Below are positions 1 through 8,056 of a stretch of 52,265 nucleotides of DNA, in pieces. The DNA is from Haloarcula japonica DSM 6131 (GTDB lineage Archaea; Halobacteriota; Halobacteria; Halobacteriales; Haloarculaceae), in NCBI RefSeq assembly GCF_000336635.1, contig NZ_AOLY01000031.1, forward strand, positions 52,285-104,549. Direction: 5' to 3'. The notes below the pieces were generated by a model. It did no database searches. It worked only from the letters and a program-made list of their open reading frames with translations, and had not been told where the DNA came from. The number at the start of each line of letters is the position of its first letter. The stretch's first letter is position 1. Made by a program: the position numbers and the translations under genes.

Positions 1-1142
1 GATGCGAAGGACTCAACGAGATCCGCCCGCTCTTGCCAGTCTTCGGATGTCTCACCACCCATACCGAGAAGTTCGCCCTGATGGGGTGTGCAGATGAGTT
101 CCGCATCCGTTTCGGTGTCGGGCACCACCGACAGCGCGTCGGCGTCGACGACGGCGGTCCCCTCGAACGCTGCAAGCAGGTCCCCGACCGCCTCCAGGGT
201 TGCGTCGGCGTCCCCGAGCCCCGGTCCGACGACGAGCGTGTCATGGGCCGCCGCCAGTTCGGCGAGATGGTCGACGTGGGGCGGTGCGAGGTGGTCCCCG
301 TCGAACGGTCGCACGATGAGGTTCTCGCTGTAGGACTGGACCTCGCGGGCCACCACGGCCGGGCAGGCGACCCGGACGAGGTCGGCACCCGCTCTGAGCG
401 CGGCTTGGGCTGCGAGCGCCGGCGCGCCGGTGTAGGGGCCGCCGCCGACGACCAGCACTTCGCCGTTGTCGCCCTTGTGGCTCGCGGGGTCCCGTTCGAG
501 CCGCGTGAGGTCGCCCCGCTCGATGAACAGTTCCGCAGCGTCAGGGATGCCGATGTCGCCGACGGTGACCGGTACGTCGAGGTCCGGGAGCCCGGGCTTG
601 GTGTCGTGGAACGTGACCACGTGATCGGCCTCGACGGCGTTCTCGGCCAGCCGTCCCGTTTCAGCGTCGAGGCCGGACGGGACGTCCACCGAGAGAACGG
701 TCGCGTCGCTCTCGTTCATCGCCGCGGCGGCCGTCGCCGCCGGTTCCCGGAGGTCGCCGGTGATACCCGTCCCCAGCATCGCGTCGACGACGACGTCGGG
801 GGTTCCGAGGGTTAGTGCCGAGGAATCCTTGACCGTCTCCGTCGGATACTCGGCGTGCTGGAGAGCATCCCAGTTCTCCCTGGCAATCGTCGTCGAGATG
901 TTGTCTGGGCGACCCAGCAGCAGGACACGAAGGTCGTAGTCGTCGAGAAAGCGGGCGGTGACGAGGGCGTCACCGCCGTTGTTCCCCCGGCCGGCGACGA
1001 TGGTGACCTGGTCGCCGGGGTCCGCGATGGTACGGACCGCCCGTGCGACGGCGTGACCGGACGACTCCATCAGCTGTTTGCGCGGGACGCCGAGCGTAGC
1101 GGCGTTCTCGTCGACGACACCCATTTCGGAGCCGGTGAGCAT
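1..1142 (-). CDS. nnr: Bifunctional NAD(P)HX epimerase / NAD(P)HX dehydratase, 3' end cut by window
   Basis: This gene repairs hydrated NADH and NADPH in the cytosol: the N-terminal half epimerises NAD(P)HX and the C-terminal half dehydrates it in an ADP- or ATP-dependent step. I translated it from the minus strand; it starts MLTGSEMGVVDENAA and remains open to the window edge, so about 380 codons are visible and the C-terminus is missing. The epimerase half carries the loop GRGNNGGDAL near residue 50 and VDAMLGTGITG near 115. The dehydratase half carries SHKGDNGEVLVVGGGPYTGA near 210 and a GPGLGDADAT loop near 285. Fusion of NnrE and NnrD is the usual prokaryotic arrangement. It is last in an apparent operon after ogg and acyP, with 46 bp before its start. 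The start is the first ATG of the open frame. Confidence 0.9.
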   Translation of the reverse strand, partial: MLTGSEMGVVDENAATLGVPRKQLMESSGHAVARAVRTIADPGDQVTIVAGRGNNGGDALVTARFLDDYDLRVLLLGRPDNISTTIARENWDALQHAEYPTETVKDSSALTLGTPDVVVDAMLGTGITGDLREPAATAAAAMNESDATVLSVDVPSGLDAETGRLAENAVEADHVVTFHDTKPGLPDLDVPVTVGDIGIPDAAELFIERGDLTRLERDPASHKGDNGEVLVVGGGPYTGAPALAAQAALRAGADLVRVACPAVVAREVQSYSENLIVRPFDGDHLAPPHVDHLAELAAAHDTLVVGPGLGDADATLEAVGDLLAAFEGTAVVDADALSVVPDTETDAELICTPHQGELLGMGGETSEDWQERADLVESFA

Positions 1143-1188
1143 ATCGGCGGGTTCGCCCGCCAGCGAAGTAACTTTACGGGACTGCGGC

Positions 1189-1464
1189 TTACCAGCGGAC
1201 CTCGAACCCGTCGACACCCTCCGGGTCCTCGTACTCGACTTCGACGTCGGTGACGTTCGCGCGTTCACTCCCTTCGTGGCAGAACTCGATCATGGCGTCC
1301 ACGTCGGCTTCGGGGCCTTCGAACACCGCTTCGACGCGGCCGTCGTCGAGGTTGCGGACCCACCCGTCGACTCCCTGGTCCTGTGCGCGCTCCCGCGTGG
1401 TCGCTCTGTAATAGACGCCCTGAACACGACCGGAGACGAATACGTGTGCTCGCGTGCGAGCCAT
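1189..1464 (-). CDS. acyP: Acylphosphatase
   Basis: A 91-residue acylphosphatase hydrolyses the carboxyl-phosphate bond of small acylphosphates in the cytosol. The family signature is clear: HVFVSGRVQGVYYRATTRERA near residues 7-27, containing the catalytic phosphate-binding Arg, and the GWVRNLDDGRVEAVFEG stretch near 34-50 with the catalytic Asn. The length equals the usual 90-100 residues. The frame runs 16 codons further upstream, but those residues do not belong to the family, so I start at MARTRAHV, position 1464. It lies between ogg (53 bp upstream) and nnr (46 bp downstream), all on the minus strand. The third base composition matches its neighbours. Substrate in vivo is not evident from context. 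Confidence 0.93.
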   Translation of the reverse strand: MARTRAHVFVSGRVQGVYYRATTRERAQDQGVDGWVRNLDDGRVEAVFEGPEADVDAMIEFCHEGSERANVTDVEVEYEDPEGVDGFEVRW

Positions 1465-1517
1465 AGCCGAGGGTTTGCCGGCGGACTCCGTTATACTGTC
1501 GCCTTCCACCATGCGTG

Positions 1518-2426
1518 TCAGTCCTCGTTGCTGCCCGTCCTGAGGTAGTGGAACAGATACGTCTGCGTGTAGCCGGCGAACTCCCCACCCAGTGCGGTCC
1601 GGATGGCCCGCGATGTGTCGGTGTAATTCCCGCGCTCACATTCCGGGTAGTACTCCTCGATGGTCGAGCGGATCCAGGTGTCTAACGGGACCGCTTCGAG
1701 GTAGTCAAGCGAGAACAGCAACACGCAGTCCGCGACCTTGTCACCGACGCCCACGAAGCGGGTGAGCGACTCTCTGGCGTCCTCGTAGTCGAGGCCGACG
1801 GCTTCCCCGGGGTTGGCCTCGCCGGTCGCGACCATCTCCGCCGTGCGCTGGACGTACGGTGCGCGATAACCCAGTCCGAGATCCCGTAGCCGCGCCTCTG
1901 TCGTTTCAGCCAGCGCAGACGGCGTCGGATAGGCGTTGTACGTTCGCCCGTCGAACTCGACCTCTTCGCCGAACGCGTCGCGGAGCGCCTGCTGCATACT
2001 GTGAATCCGAGCCACGCGCATTTGGGCCGAACAGATGAACGAGATGAGGGAGCCAAACGGAGGGTCCTGAACCAGTCGCATCCCCCAGAACGTATCGTAT
2101 GCCGACTGGACTACGTCGTCGTCCGGTGCCGTCTTCCGAATCGCGGAGAGATTGTCCTCAAGCCGCAGGAGTCGCTTGAGGTCCGCCTTGGCGTCGATTG
2201 TGGACTCCCATTCGAGGACACCGTCCCGCTGCCGGACACGGATGACTGCTGGTGACCCGTCTCGGCGGACTGTCGTCCAGTACCATGCGTCGCCCCCGGT
2301 TGCACCGTCGCGCTGATACATCTCGCCGTCATCGCGGTCCCAGAGGTAGGACTGCCCGCTCTCGACAGTTGCCTGCAAATCGATACCGCCGGCCAGCGAT
2401 TCGACATCGATGACGCCCTGTTCCAT
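1518..2426 (-). CDS. ogg: 8-oxoguanine DNA glycosylase, HhH-GPD superfamily
   Basis: A base-excision repair enzyme expected to remove oxidised guanine from DNA and to cut the abasic site by its lyase activity. The helix-hairpin-helix-GPD core spans roughly residues 120-290. The hairpin FVGVGDKVADC holds the candidate catalytic Lys230, and AVPLDTW supplies the catalytic Asp249, in the same order and spacing as OGG1. The N-terminal ~115 residues, with a SGQSYLWDRD start and an EWES segment, resemble the OGG N-terminal domain. The open frame extends 34 codons upstream through low-complexity residues; I choose MEQGVIDVES at 2426, which gives 302 residues. It is first in the minus-strand run ogg-acyP-nnr. 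AlkA-type specificity is the alternative, but the OGG-like N-domain argues against it. Confidence 0.85.
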   Translation of the reverse strand: MEQGVIDVESLAGGIDLQATVESGQSYLWDRDDGEMYQRDGATGGDAWYWTTVRRDGSPAVIRVRQRDGVLEWESTIDAKADLKRLLRLEDNLSAIRKTAPDDDVVQSAYDTFWGMRLVQDPPFGSLISFICSAQMRVARIHSMQQALRDAFGEEVEFDGRTYNAYPTPSALAETTEARLRDLGLGYRAPYVQRTAEMVATGEANPGEAVGLDYEDARESLTRFVGVGDKVADCVLLFSLDYLEAVPLDTWIRSTIEEYYPECERGNYTDTSRAIRTALGGEFAGYTQTYLFHYLRTGSNED

Positions 2427-2649
2427 TGTCTGTGTGTACGGACCCGGAGGTAATGGCGTTACGAGTTCTGCTCGCACTGTGCTGGCACACACTGGCAACC
2501 CAGCAACCGGCGTTGGCCAATCTACCACTGTGTTCCGTCGTGGTGATGTTTTTCGCTGCCCGTCTGTGTACCACTCGATTCGGCGCTCCGTCTCTCTGAC
2601 TCCTGATATCCGTGGTGTATGGGACGCACTGGTTCAGGGCTAACCTTCA

Positions 2650-2656
2650 TTATATT
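2650..2656 (+). promoter_or_regulatory. TATA box for the UPF0212 gene
   Basis: TTATATT lies 20-26 bp before the ATG at 2676 in an AT-rich stretch. A start site about 26 bp downstream would fall at or beside the start codon, giving a leaderless transcript. There is no BRE experiment to support it, so this is a motif call. Confidence 0.5.
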
Positions 2657-2675
2657 GGGAAACAAACATACTACC

Positions 2676-3149
2676 ATGAATTGCCGAGTTGTTGTCGAGG
2701 CCGCAGTCCCAGTGTACGACGTGGCATCTGCGGACGAGGCAGTTCGCATCGCCATCTCGAAGACGGGGGAAATGCTGAACCCCGACCTCAACTACGTCGA
2801 GATCAACATGGGCGACCGGCACTGCCCGCACTGCGGCGAGACACTGGAACCGGCTTTTCTCGCGGCTGATGAGAGTCTCGTCGCACTCGAACTGGAGATG
2901 ACCGTGTTCAACGTCGAACGGGACGAACACGCCGCCCGAATCGCCCGCAAGGAGATCGGGCAACGACTCGAGAACATCCCGCTCGACGTACTCGAAATCG
3001 AGGAAATTCCGGAGGAATCCGACGAGACAACGGAAGACGATTCCTCGACTACGGAGTCGGAAGCTGAATCCGACGACCTGCCATCGGACCAGTCTGAGGA
3101 CGAATCGGACGACGTGTTACCCGAGTTCGAGGAATTAATCGACGAGTAA
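2676..3149 (+). CDS. UPF0212 (DUF555) family protein with acidic C-terminal tail
   Basis: This archaeal family has no established function that I know of. Residues 1-110 match the conserved core: VVVEAAVPVYDV at the start, AVRIAISKTGEMLNPDLNYV near 22-41, the CPHCGETLEPAFLAAD segment near 50-66 and EHAARIARKEIGQRLE near 88-103. Only one CxxC pair (C50, C53) is visible, so a single-site metal role would need dimerisation. Residues 112-157 form an Asp/Glu/Ser tail beyond the usual family length, typical of halophile adaptation. I place the start at MNCRVVVEA (2676), 19 codons inside the frame, because the TATA box at 2650 lies within the longer version and the family begins there. It stands alone between the divergent ogg gene and the convergent UPF0058 gene. 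Confidence 0.85.
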   Translation: MNCRVVVEAAVPVYDVASADEAVRIAISKTGEMLNPDLNYVEINMGDRHCPHCGETLEPAFLAADESLVALELEMTVFNVERDEHAARIARKEIGQRLENIPLDVLEIEEIPEESDETTEDDSSTTESEAESDDLPSDQSEDESDDVLPEFEELIDE

Positions 3150-3284
3150 GCTCACCACCGAGCGGCAGGGGCATCTGTGCTACACCCTCGGCGTATTGCA
3201 GCTTTGATATATGTCTGACAACGGTTATACGGTCACTAATCGCAGTGCTGGTCGGGAGAACTGCGTAGAAACTACGGAGAACCG

Positions 3285-3521
3285 TTAGTCCGCGGCGGCA
3301 GAAACAGGCTCTTTGGTTTCATCAGCCATCTCGGAGGCAATACCGTCAGCAATCGCAAAGACAGCGGCCTTGTGGTCTGTTTTCGACTTGTGAATCGATG
3401 TCGGCTTGACGCCCAGTTCCTCGTATTCGTCGTGGTCCACTTCTGTCCCGGATTCGGCTTCGTAGTGGTTCTGTACCTGTGCAAGCAGGCCGTGAAGGTG
3501 GATGAGCTCCTGCTTTTTCAT
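3285..3521 (-). CDS. UPF0058 family protein
   Basis: A 78-residue archaeal protein of the UPF0058 family, function unknown to me. The sequence starts MKKQELIHLHGLLAQVQNHY, and the LIHLHGLL motif and the later SIHKSKTDHKAAVFAIADG segment near residues 42-60 are typical of the family. A TTG codon lies two codons upstream in frame, but the ATG at 3521 matches family starts. About 270 bp of AT-rich DNA lie upstream. It is convergent with the UPF0212 gene. High Glu/Asp content suggests a soluble cytosolic protein. Confidence 0.85.
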   Translation of the reverse strand: MKKQELIHLHGLLAQVQNHYEAESGTEVDHDEYEELGVKPTSIHKSKTDHKAAVFAIADGIASEMADETKEPVSAAAD

Positions 3522-3806
3522 AGTCAACCCAAGGTAACAACTCGAAGGTTATAGTACTACTCTGATGAAGGTTAACACACGTCTCTACTAATAATGCGTA
3601 ATAGTTTATGGATAATTCCCCACATAGCGTATATTCTGGTGGTTTTACATTAAATTTTACCACTTCTCTAAAGACATTGTTGTGTGCTAGCAATGTGAGC
3701 GTACTCAACAACGGAGCGCGATAGACCGAACACTGTCACCTGAAACGTATTGCGGGTGTCTACGGCTGGTACCCAGAATTATGGGCTGTCTATACCTGCT
3801 ACTGAT

Positions 3807-4520
3807 ATAGACCAAGCAACTCTCCCATCAGAAACCGAGATCGGCCGGGTGGCCCTAACTGTTGCTGATTTATAATCGACTGTCGATTTCTACCGAGATG
3901 TTGTCGGCCTCCATCACGTCGCGTTTCGCGTTCCATCGCGAGCGGCGCTGGGTGACGCACTCCAGCGTATCGACTCGGAGTGGACACTTGACGGCGCATC
4001 GGACCACGGTGTCAGCGAGGCGCTGTATCTGTCGGGCCCAGCCGGGAACGGCGTCGAGATATATCGGGACTTTCCGCGGGTGTCGTGGGGGGAGACACCG
4101 ACGGGTCACGTCGAAATAGTGACTGACCCCCTCAATACGCGGTCAGTCGCGGCTGCCGGGACCGACGACCGGTCGATGTCCGCTGACTCCGATATTGGAC
4201 ACGTACATCTGGAAGTCTCATCAGTGGAAACAGCGCGGACGTTCTACGCCGACGTACTCGGATTACGCGTCAGAGCCATGTACGACGGTGCGGTGTTCCC
4301 CGCGGCTGGTGACTACCACCATCATATCAGGGCCAACGTCTGGCAGCGGCGGTCCAAGCCCCATGCCGGACAGGGACTGGCGTGCTTCGAGCTTCGGCTC
4401 CCCGACGAAGCGACTCTTGGTGCGACACGTGAGCGCCTCCGTTGATCCGACTACGCCGTCGCCGAGACCGACACCGGTATCGCAGTGCATGACGGCGACG
4501 ACATCGAACTCCGCTTGTGA
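3807..4520 (+). pseudogene. Decayed VOC-family ring-cleavage dioxygenase / glyoxalase (MhqO-like)
   Basis: One reading frame (positions divisible by 3) can be followed from an ATA codon at 3807, where the ancestral start probably stood, to TGA at 4518-4520. It reads QATLPSETEIGRVALTVADL, then TAA at 3873, then STVDFYRDVVGL directly joined to HHVAFRVPSRAALGDAL. An intact relative would have about 40 more residues at that junction, so an in-frame deletion has occurred. The second VOC half follows (IGHVHLEVSSVETARTFYAD near 4193-4252, then the YHHHIRANVW metal-binding region). A second stop, TGA at 4443, interrupts before the final SDYAVAETDTGIAVHDGD tail. So it has a lost start, two nonsense codons and a deletion. 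The intact esterase at 4693 suggests the pair once resembled mhqO-mhqD quinone detoxification genes; that pairing is inference. Confidence 0.85.
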
Positions 4521-4692
4521 ACCTGAGTACGGGACATTTAGACCGACTGACCGATGTGCCAAGTCAAGTGTCTTCGGGTGCTATCTGGGGTATGCACACG
4601 ACACGGTGGCTGGCCACGGCGGCCGAGCGAACTGGAGGAGAAACCGACTGCGCGGGCGCAACAGGGCGAAGCCGACGACCGGGAGGAGCGCG

Positions 4693-5331
4693 ATGAGCGG
4701 CCCCCATCAGGGCCAGCAGCTCGTGACCGCGGGAACCGCGCTGTCGGAGGCGAGCGCGGCGGTAGTGCTGGTCCACGGCCGGGGTGCGACGGCCCGGAGC
4801 ATCGTCCAGATGGGGGCGGAGTTCCAGCAGGACGGACTGGCTCTCCTTGCGCCCCAGGCCGCGCGAAACACCTGGTATCCCAATTCATTCCTCTCACCGG
4901 TTGAGCAGAACGAACCCGGACGGACATCGGGACTGCAGGCTATCGAGGACGCCGTCACAGAGGCCGAGGAAGCCGGGATCCCGACTGATCACGTACTTGT
5001 ACTGGGCTTCTCTCAGGGGGCCTGTCTCGCGAGCGAATTCGTCGCTCGTAACCCTCAGCGGTACGGTGGCCTCGTCGCCCTCAGTGGCGGTCTCATCGGC
5101 GAGACCATCGACGAAAACGAGTACGAGGGCGACATCGAGGAAACGCCGGTGTTTCTGGGCTGTAGCAATGTTGACCCACACATCCCCGAAGAACGCGTGC
5201 ACGTCACAGCCTCGGTCTTCGAGCAACTGAACGGGGACGTGGAGGAGCGCATCTACGAGGGGATGGGCCACGGCGTCAACGAGGATGAACTGGCGTACGT
5301 CTCGTCACTGGTCGCTCCCCTCGCCGATTAG
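4693..5331 (+). CDS. Phospholipase/carboxylesterase family alpha/beta hydrolase (MhqD-like)
   Basis: A 212-residue soluble alpha/beta hydrolase of the phospholipase/carboxylesterase family, which hydrolyses ester bonds of small substrates. The oxyanion region VVLVHGRGATA is near residues 24-34, the nucleophile elbow GFSQGA gives Ser107, SNVDPHIP gives Asp161 and GMGHGVNEDEL gives His193: a complete catalytic triad. Although the frame is open far upstream, that part overlaps the VOC pseudogene and is out of its frame. The start at 4693 is preceded 7 bp upstream by GGAGG, a good Shine-Dalgarno, so this gene may once have been translated from a transcript with the VOC gene. In Bacillus, MhqD and MhqO are co-regulated in quinone and catechol stress; the same role here is inferred. 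Confidence 0.85.
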   Translation: MSGPHQGQQLVTAGTALSEASAAVVLVHGRGATARSIVQMGAEFQQDGLALLAPQAARNTWYPNSFLSPVEQNEPGRTSGLQAIEDAVTEAEEAGIPTDHVLVLGFSQGACLASEFVARNPQRYGGLVALSGGLIGETIDENEYEGDIEETPVFLGCSNVDPHIPEERVHVTASVFEQLNGDVEERIYEGMGHGVNEDELAYVSSLVAPLAD

Positions 5332-5400
5332 GCGGTCCGACCGCCGATAGCTGTCTGCATCCGGACGGCTGGGGAACTCCGATTTGCCGATATATGACCA

Positions 5401-5419
5401 GGTACCGATAGTTGGTACC
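5401..5419. repeat. Paired GGTACC palindromes
   Basis: Two GGTACC hexamers are spaced by seven bases in the 245-bp gap between the esterase and the vWA gene. Related GTACC/GGTA pieces follow at about 5459-5515. They could be operator half-sites for either neighbour or mere composition; no regulator is known from the sequence. Confidence 0.35.
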
Positions 5420-5519
5420 CACAGGTGCTGGCTGCAGCAATTAAACGCCTATTACATAGTACCTACTACCAGAAGGCAAATAGTAGCAACAGGCTACCGG
5501 GCTGGGTAGCGGGTAGAAC

Positions 5520-5525
5520 TTTTTT
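5520..5525 (+). terminator. Oligo-T tract, candidate intrinsic terminator
   Basis: Six T residues, followed by CC and TT, lie 190 bp after the esterase stop and just before the promoter of the next operon. Archaeal RNA polymerase can terminate at such U-rich stretches. There is no strong hairpin immediately before it. Confidence 0.35.
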
Positions 5526-5542
5526 CCTTCGATCTGAGGGAA

Positions 5543-5552
5543 ACATATAATT
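5543..5552 (+). promoter_or_regulatory. TATA box for the phosphorylation-module operon
   Basis: ACATATAATT is centred about 29 bp before the ATG at 5577, which predicts a leaderless or nearly leaderless mRNA for the vWA gene and probably for the kinase and phosphatase genes downstream. Purine-rich GGGAAA directly before it could serve as BRE. Confidence 0.65.
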
Positions 5553-5576
5553 ACTCCGTACGACCCATCTACCAGT

Positions 5577-6761
5577 ATGACCGCTACTGTCGTGAGCGAG
5601 GTCAACCGACCCTACGTGCCGACGGGCGGGGCGAAACTGACCGCTGAAATCGAAGTCGAGCCCGGACGGTTGGAGGAACCACCCACGCGACAGATTGTCC
5701 TCTGTATCGACGCCAGCGGGTCGATGGCCGGCGACGACATCGAGCAGGCACGCGCCGGCGCTGAATGGGTGTTCGGGTTACTCGATGAAGACGACTACAT
5801 CTCGATCATCGCCTTCGACAACGAGGTCACGACGGTGCTTGCGCCGACGCGGTGGGGAACTATTTCGCGCGAAACGGCAGTGGACGCGGTCGCCGACATT
5901 TCTGCAGGCGGGGGCACTGATATGTACAGTGGCCTGCTGGAAGCGAAGGCGTCCCTGCAGGATTTACCGACAGACGATAACACGGCCCGACGAGTCCTGC
6001 TTCTCTCCGACGGGAAAGATAATTCCCACGATCCGGAAGCGTTCGGGACGCTAGCACGCGAAATCGACACTGAGGGTATCAGAATCAAGGCGGCTGGCAT
6101 CGGGAGCGACTACCGCGAGGAGACGATCCGGACACTCGGTACCGTTGCCCGCGGCGAATGGACACATCTGGACGCCGCCGGAGACATCGAGTCGTTCTTC
6201 GGCGACGCAGTCGAGGAAGCTGGGACCGTTGTCGCTCCCGACGCCCGCCTCGAACTCGACGCGGCAGACGGCGTCGAGGTGAGCGAGGTGTATCGCTCGC
6301 TCCCCCAGACGCAGTCCGTTTCTCCCGACTGGGAGGACAACGCGGCCGTCGTGCCGCTGCCCGACCTGCTTGATCGGGAAACCCAGCGGGTCGTACTGAA
6401 GATCCACGCCCCGGCCAATGACCCCCAGGATTCGGTGTCCCTAGCGGATGTCACGCTGCACGCCGGCGGCGAGACGACACATGAGTCGATCACCGTCGAC
6501 TACACCGACGACGAGGCGAAACTGGCGGAGCACAACGAACAGGTCGACGTAGACCACCGACAGACCGTTATCAAGACGGAACTCGGAAAGGGCAACGTCG
6601 CCGAAGCCCAGACGCAACTGGAGCGGATGACGCGCATCCATGGCGAGGACACGGAGGCCGTCCAGACAGCCGAGCGAGAGACGCGCATCGTGATGGAAGG
6701 CGGGCGCAAGGAGCAAAACAAGGCGACGAAAATCGTCACCGACGAGGGTATCCAGAAGTGA
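5577..6761 (+). CDS. von Willebrand factor A domain protein, first gene of kinase/phosphatase module
   Basis: A 394-residue cytosolic protein with a vWA domain at about residues 38-215. The metal-ion-dependent adhesion site is complete: DASGS at 45-49, Thr114 in GGGTDM and Asp145 in LLSDGKDN, so it should bind a divalent cation and a protein ligand. Residues 220-315 look like the beta-sandwich that often follows vWA in this group, and residues 320-394 are a charged helical tail with a possible coiled coil. No signal peptide or membrane segment is present. It is followed after 56 bp by a Ser/Thr kinase gene and then PP2C. TerY-type vWA proteins occupy the same position in TerY-P triads, where they are thought to be scaffolds or substrates; that role here is inferred. 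Confidence 0.88.
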   Translation: MTATVVSEVNRPYVPTGGAKLTAEIEVEPGRLEEPPTRQIVLCIDASGSMAGDDIEQARAGAEWVFGLLDEDDYISIIAFDNEVTTVLAPTRWGTISRETAVDAVADISAGGGTDMYSGLLEAKASLQDLPTDDNTARRVLLLSDGKDNSHDPEAFGTLAREIDTEGIRIKAAGIGSDYREETIRTLGTVARGEWTHLDAAGDIESFFGDAVEEAGTVVAPDARLELDAADGVEVSEVYRSLPQTQSVSPDWEDNAAVVPLPDLLDRETQRVVLKIHAPANDPQDSVSLADVTLHAGGETTHESITVDYTDDEAKLAEHNEQVDVDHRQTVIKTELGKGNVAEAQTQLERMTRIHGEDTEAVQTAERETRIVMEGGRKEQNKATKIVTDEGIQK

Positions 6762-6817
6762 TCGTTTCGATCAATAGTGTCGGCAGGGCCGCTAGATGCT
6801 GGAGAGACGGCTGACGC

Positions 6818-8056
6818 ATGGCCTGGGAACCCGAGAGCGGTAACGTCATCGCCGGCCGGTACGAGCTCGATGAGTTCCTCGGCAAGGGCGGGTTCGCAAA
6901 GGCGTTCCGCGCTACAGACATCGAGAGCGGCGAGTCGGTCGCCGTCAAATACCCCAACTACACTGAGTCCCAGAACGATCCCAACATCATCGAGGAGTAC
7001 TTCAAGAAGGAGGTCGGCTCGCTGGAACGCATCCGCCGAGCCGGCGGCCACGAGAACGTGATGGACTACTACGACCAGGTCACAGAGCGTGACGTTCCGT
7101 TTCTGGTCGTCCAGTTGATCGTCGACGGGATCGAACTCGACGAGGTCATCGACCAGCACGGCCCGATCGACGACAGCGAACAGGTCCGTCAGATCGGTAT
7201 CGACCTCTGTGACGCGATGGGCTTTCTCCACGAAAACGAGATCGTCTACCGGGACCTGAAACCGGAGAACGTGATGCTCACGCCCGACATCACGCCTACA
7301 CTAATCGACTTCAATACGGCGACGGGCTTCGATGCGACTGAGGACCCGTCCTCCGGGAACACCGGGACGACAATTCTGGGGCCGTTCAAGCCCCGGGAAG
7401 TCGCCGAGGCCAGTCGAACCGATGTTCGGCAGGGTCCCTGGTCGGACGTGTATTCTATCGGGAAGATACTCCTGTTCCTCCTCAAAGGGAGCGTTCCGAA
7501 GAAAGACGGGGTGAACCCGCAGGCGTTCGGAGCCGACTGCGACGATTATCTGGCCGAGATCGTCGAACGGGCCACACAGTCACACTACCGCGACAGATAC
7601 CGGAACGCGACGGTCCTCAAGGAGGTCCTCGAACGGCGAGACCCAACGCCGCCTGCGACGGCGTCGGTGACGTACATCCAGGCGGACAGGCAGTTCACTG
7701 TCGAACCGGGCGACACTATCGGGCGACAGGGCGCGAGCGGTCCCCCGGCGTCGATAACAATCGAAGACCCGCAGGGGGAGTACATCTCCTCGGTCCAGGT
7801 ACAGTTCGACATCGAAGACGGCGACTGGCGCCTCCACGACCGGAGCCTCAACGGCACGTTCGTCCAGAAAGGGGCCGGTTGGCAGCGCGTCCTCTCCGAA
7901 CCCGGGCGCAACCGTCTGCGCTCCGAGGGCGAGGACCCGACCGACAGACACGGCGACGTGCCACCTGAATCGGTGACACTGACCGATGGCGACCTGGTGT
8001 CGCTGGTCCATCCGACCTACGGGGTCACGTTCGAGTTCCATCCGGAGGAGTCATGA
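6818..8056 (+). CDS. Ser/Thr protein kinase with C-terminal FHA domain
   Basis: A 412-residue Hanks-type kinase. Visible subdomains are the glycine loop GKGGFAKAF (22-30), Lys44 in VAVK, Glu65 as the likely alpha-C glutamate, the catalytic loop YRDLKPENVM with Asp146 and Asn151, and DFN at 164-166 in place of DFG. The loop has Tyr instead of His before RD, seen in many active kinases. The lobe ends near 272, and residues 282-408 form an FHA-type fold with DTIGRQG and RSLNGTFV, the phosphothreonine-binding hallmarks. No transmembrane segment is present, unlike PknB-type kinases. The gene ends in an ATGA overlap with the PP2C gene, so kinase and phosphatase are made together. Targets are unknown; the FHA domain suggests it can bind its own products or the zinc-ribbon partner. 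Confidence 0.92.
   Translation: MAWEPESGNVIAGRYELDEFLGKGGFAKAFRATDIESGESVAVKYPNYTESQNDPNIIEEYFKKEVGSLERIRRAGGHENVMDYYDQVTERDVPFLVVQLIVDGIELDEVIDQHGPIDDSEQVRQIGIDLCDAMGFLHENEIVYRDLKPENVMLTPDITPTLIDFNTATGFDATEDPSSGNTGTTILGPFKPREVAEASRTDVRQGPWSDVYSIGKILLFLLKGSVPKKDGVNPQAFGADCDDYLAEIVERATQSHYRDRYRNATVLKEVLERRDPTPPATASVTYIQADRQFTVEPGDTIGRQGASGPPASITIEDPQGEYISSVQVQFDIEDGDWRLHDRSLNGTFVQKGAGWQRVLSEPGRNRLRSEGEDPTDRHGDVPPESVTLTDGDLVSLVHPTYGVTFEFHPEES

Noticed and set aside
33..815. Long open frame on the plus strand, 260 codons
   Set aside because: It lies antisense to nnr, whose minus-strand translation shows clear family motifs.
855..1548. Plus-strand open frames opposite nnr and acyP
   Set aside because: Arg/Asp-rich sequences with no start signal; the opposite strand encodes recognisable proteins.
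3211..3288. 25-codon frame after a GATATATG sequence
   Set aside because: Runs into the 3' end of the UPF0058 gene; no conservation evidence, and too short to support.
3522..3806. AT-rich gap as a possible mobile-element scar or small gene
   Set aside because: No inverted terminal repeats, target duplications or transposase fragments are seen. The gap is AT-rich promoter DNA.
4195..4692. N-terminal extension of the esterase as a fusion protein
   Set aside because: The frame is open but out of phase with the VOC remnant. Codon use is poor, and the Shine-Dalgarno at 4682 with the ATG at 4693 marks the real start.
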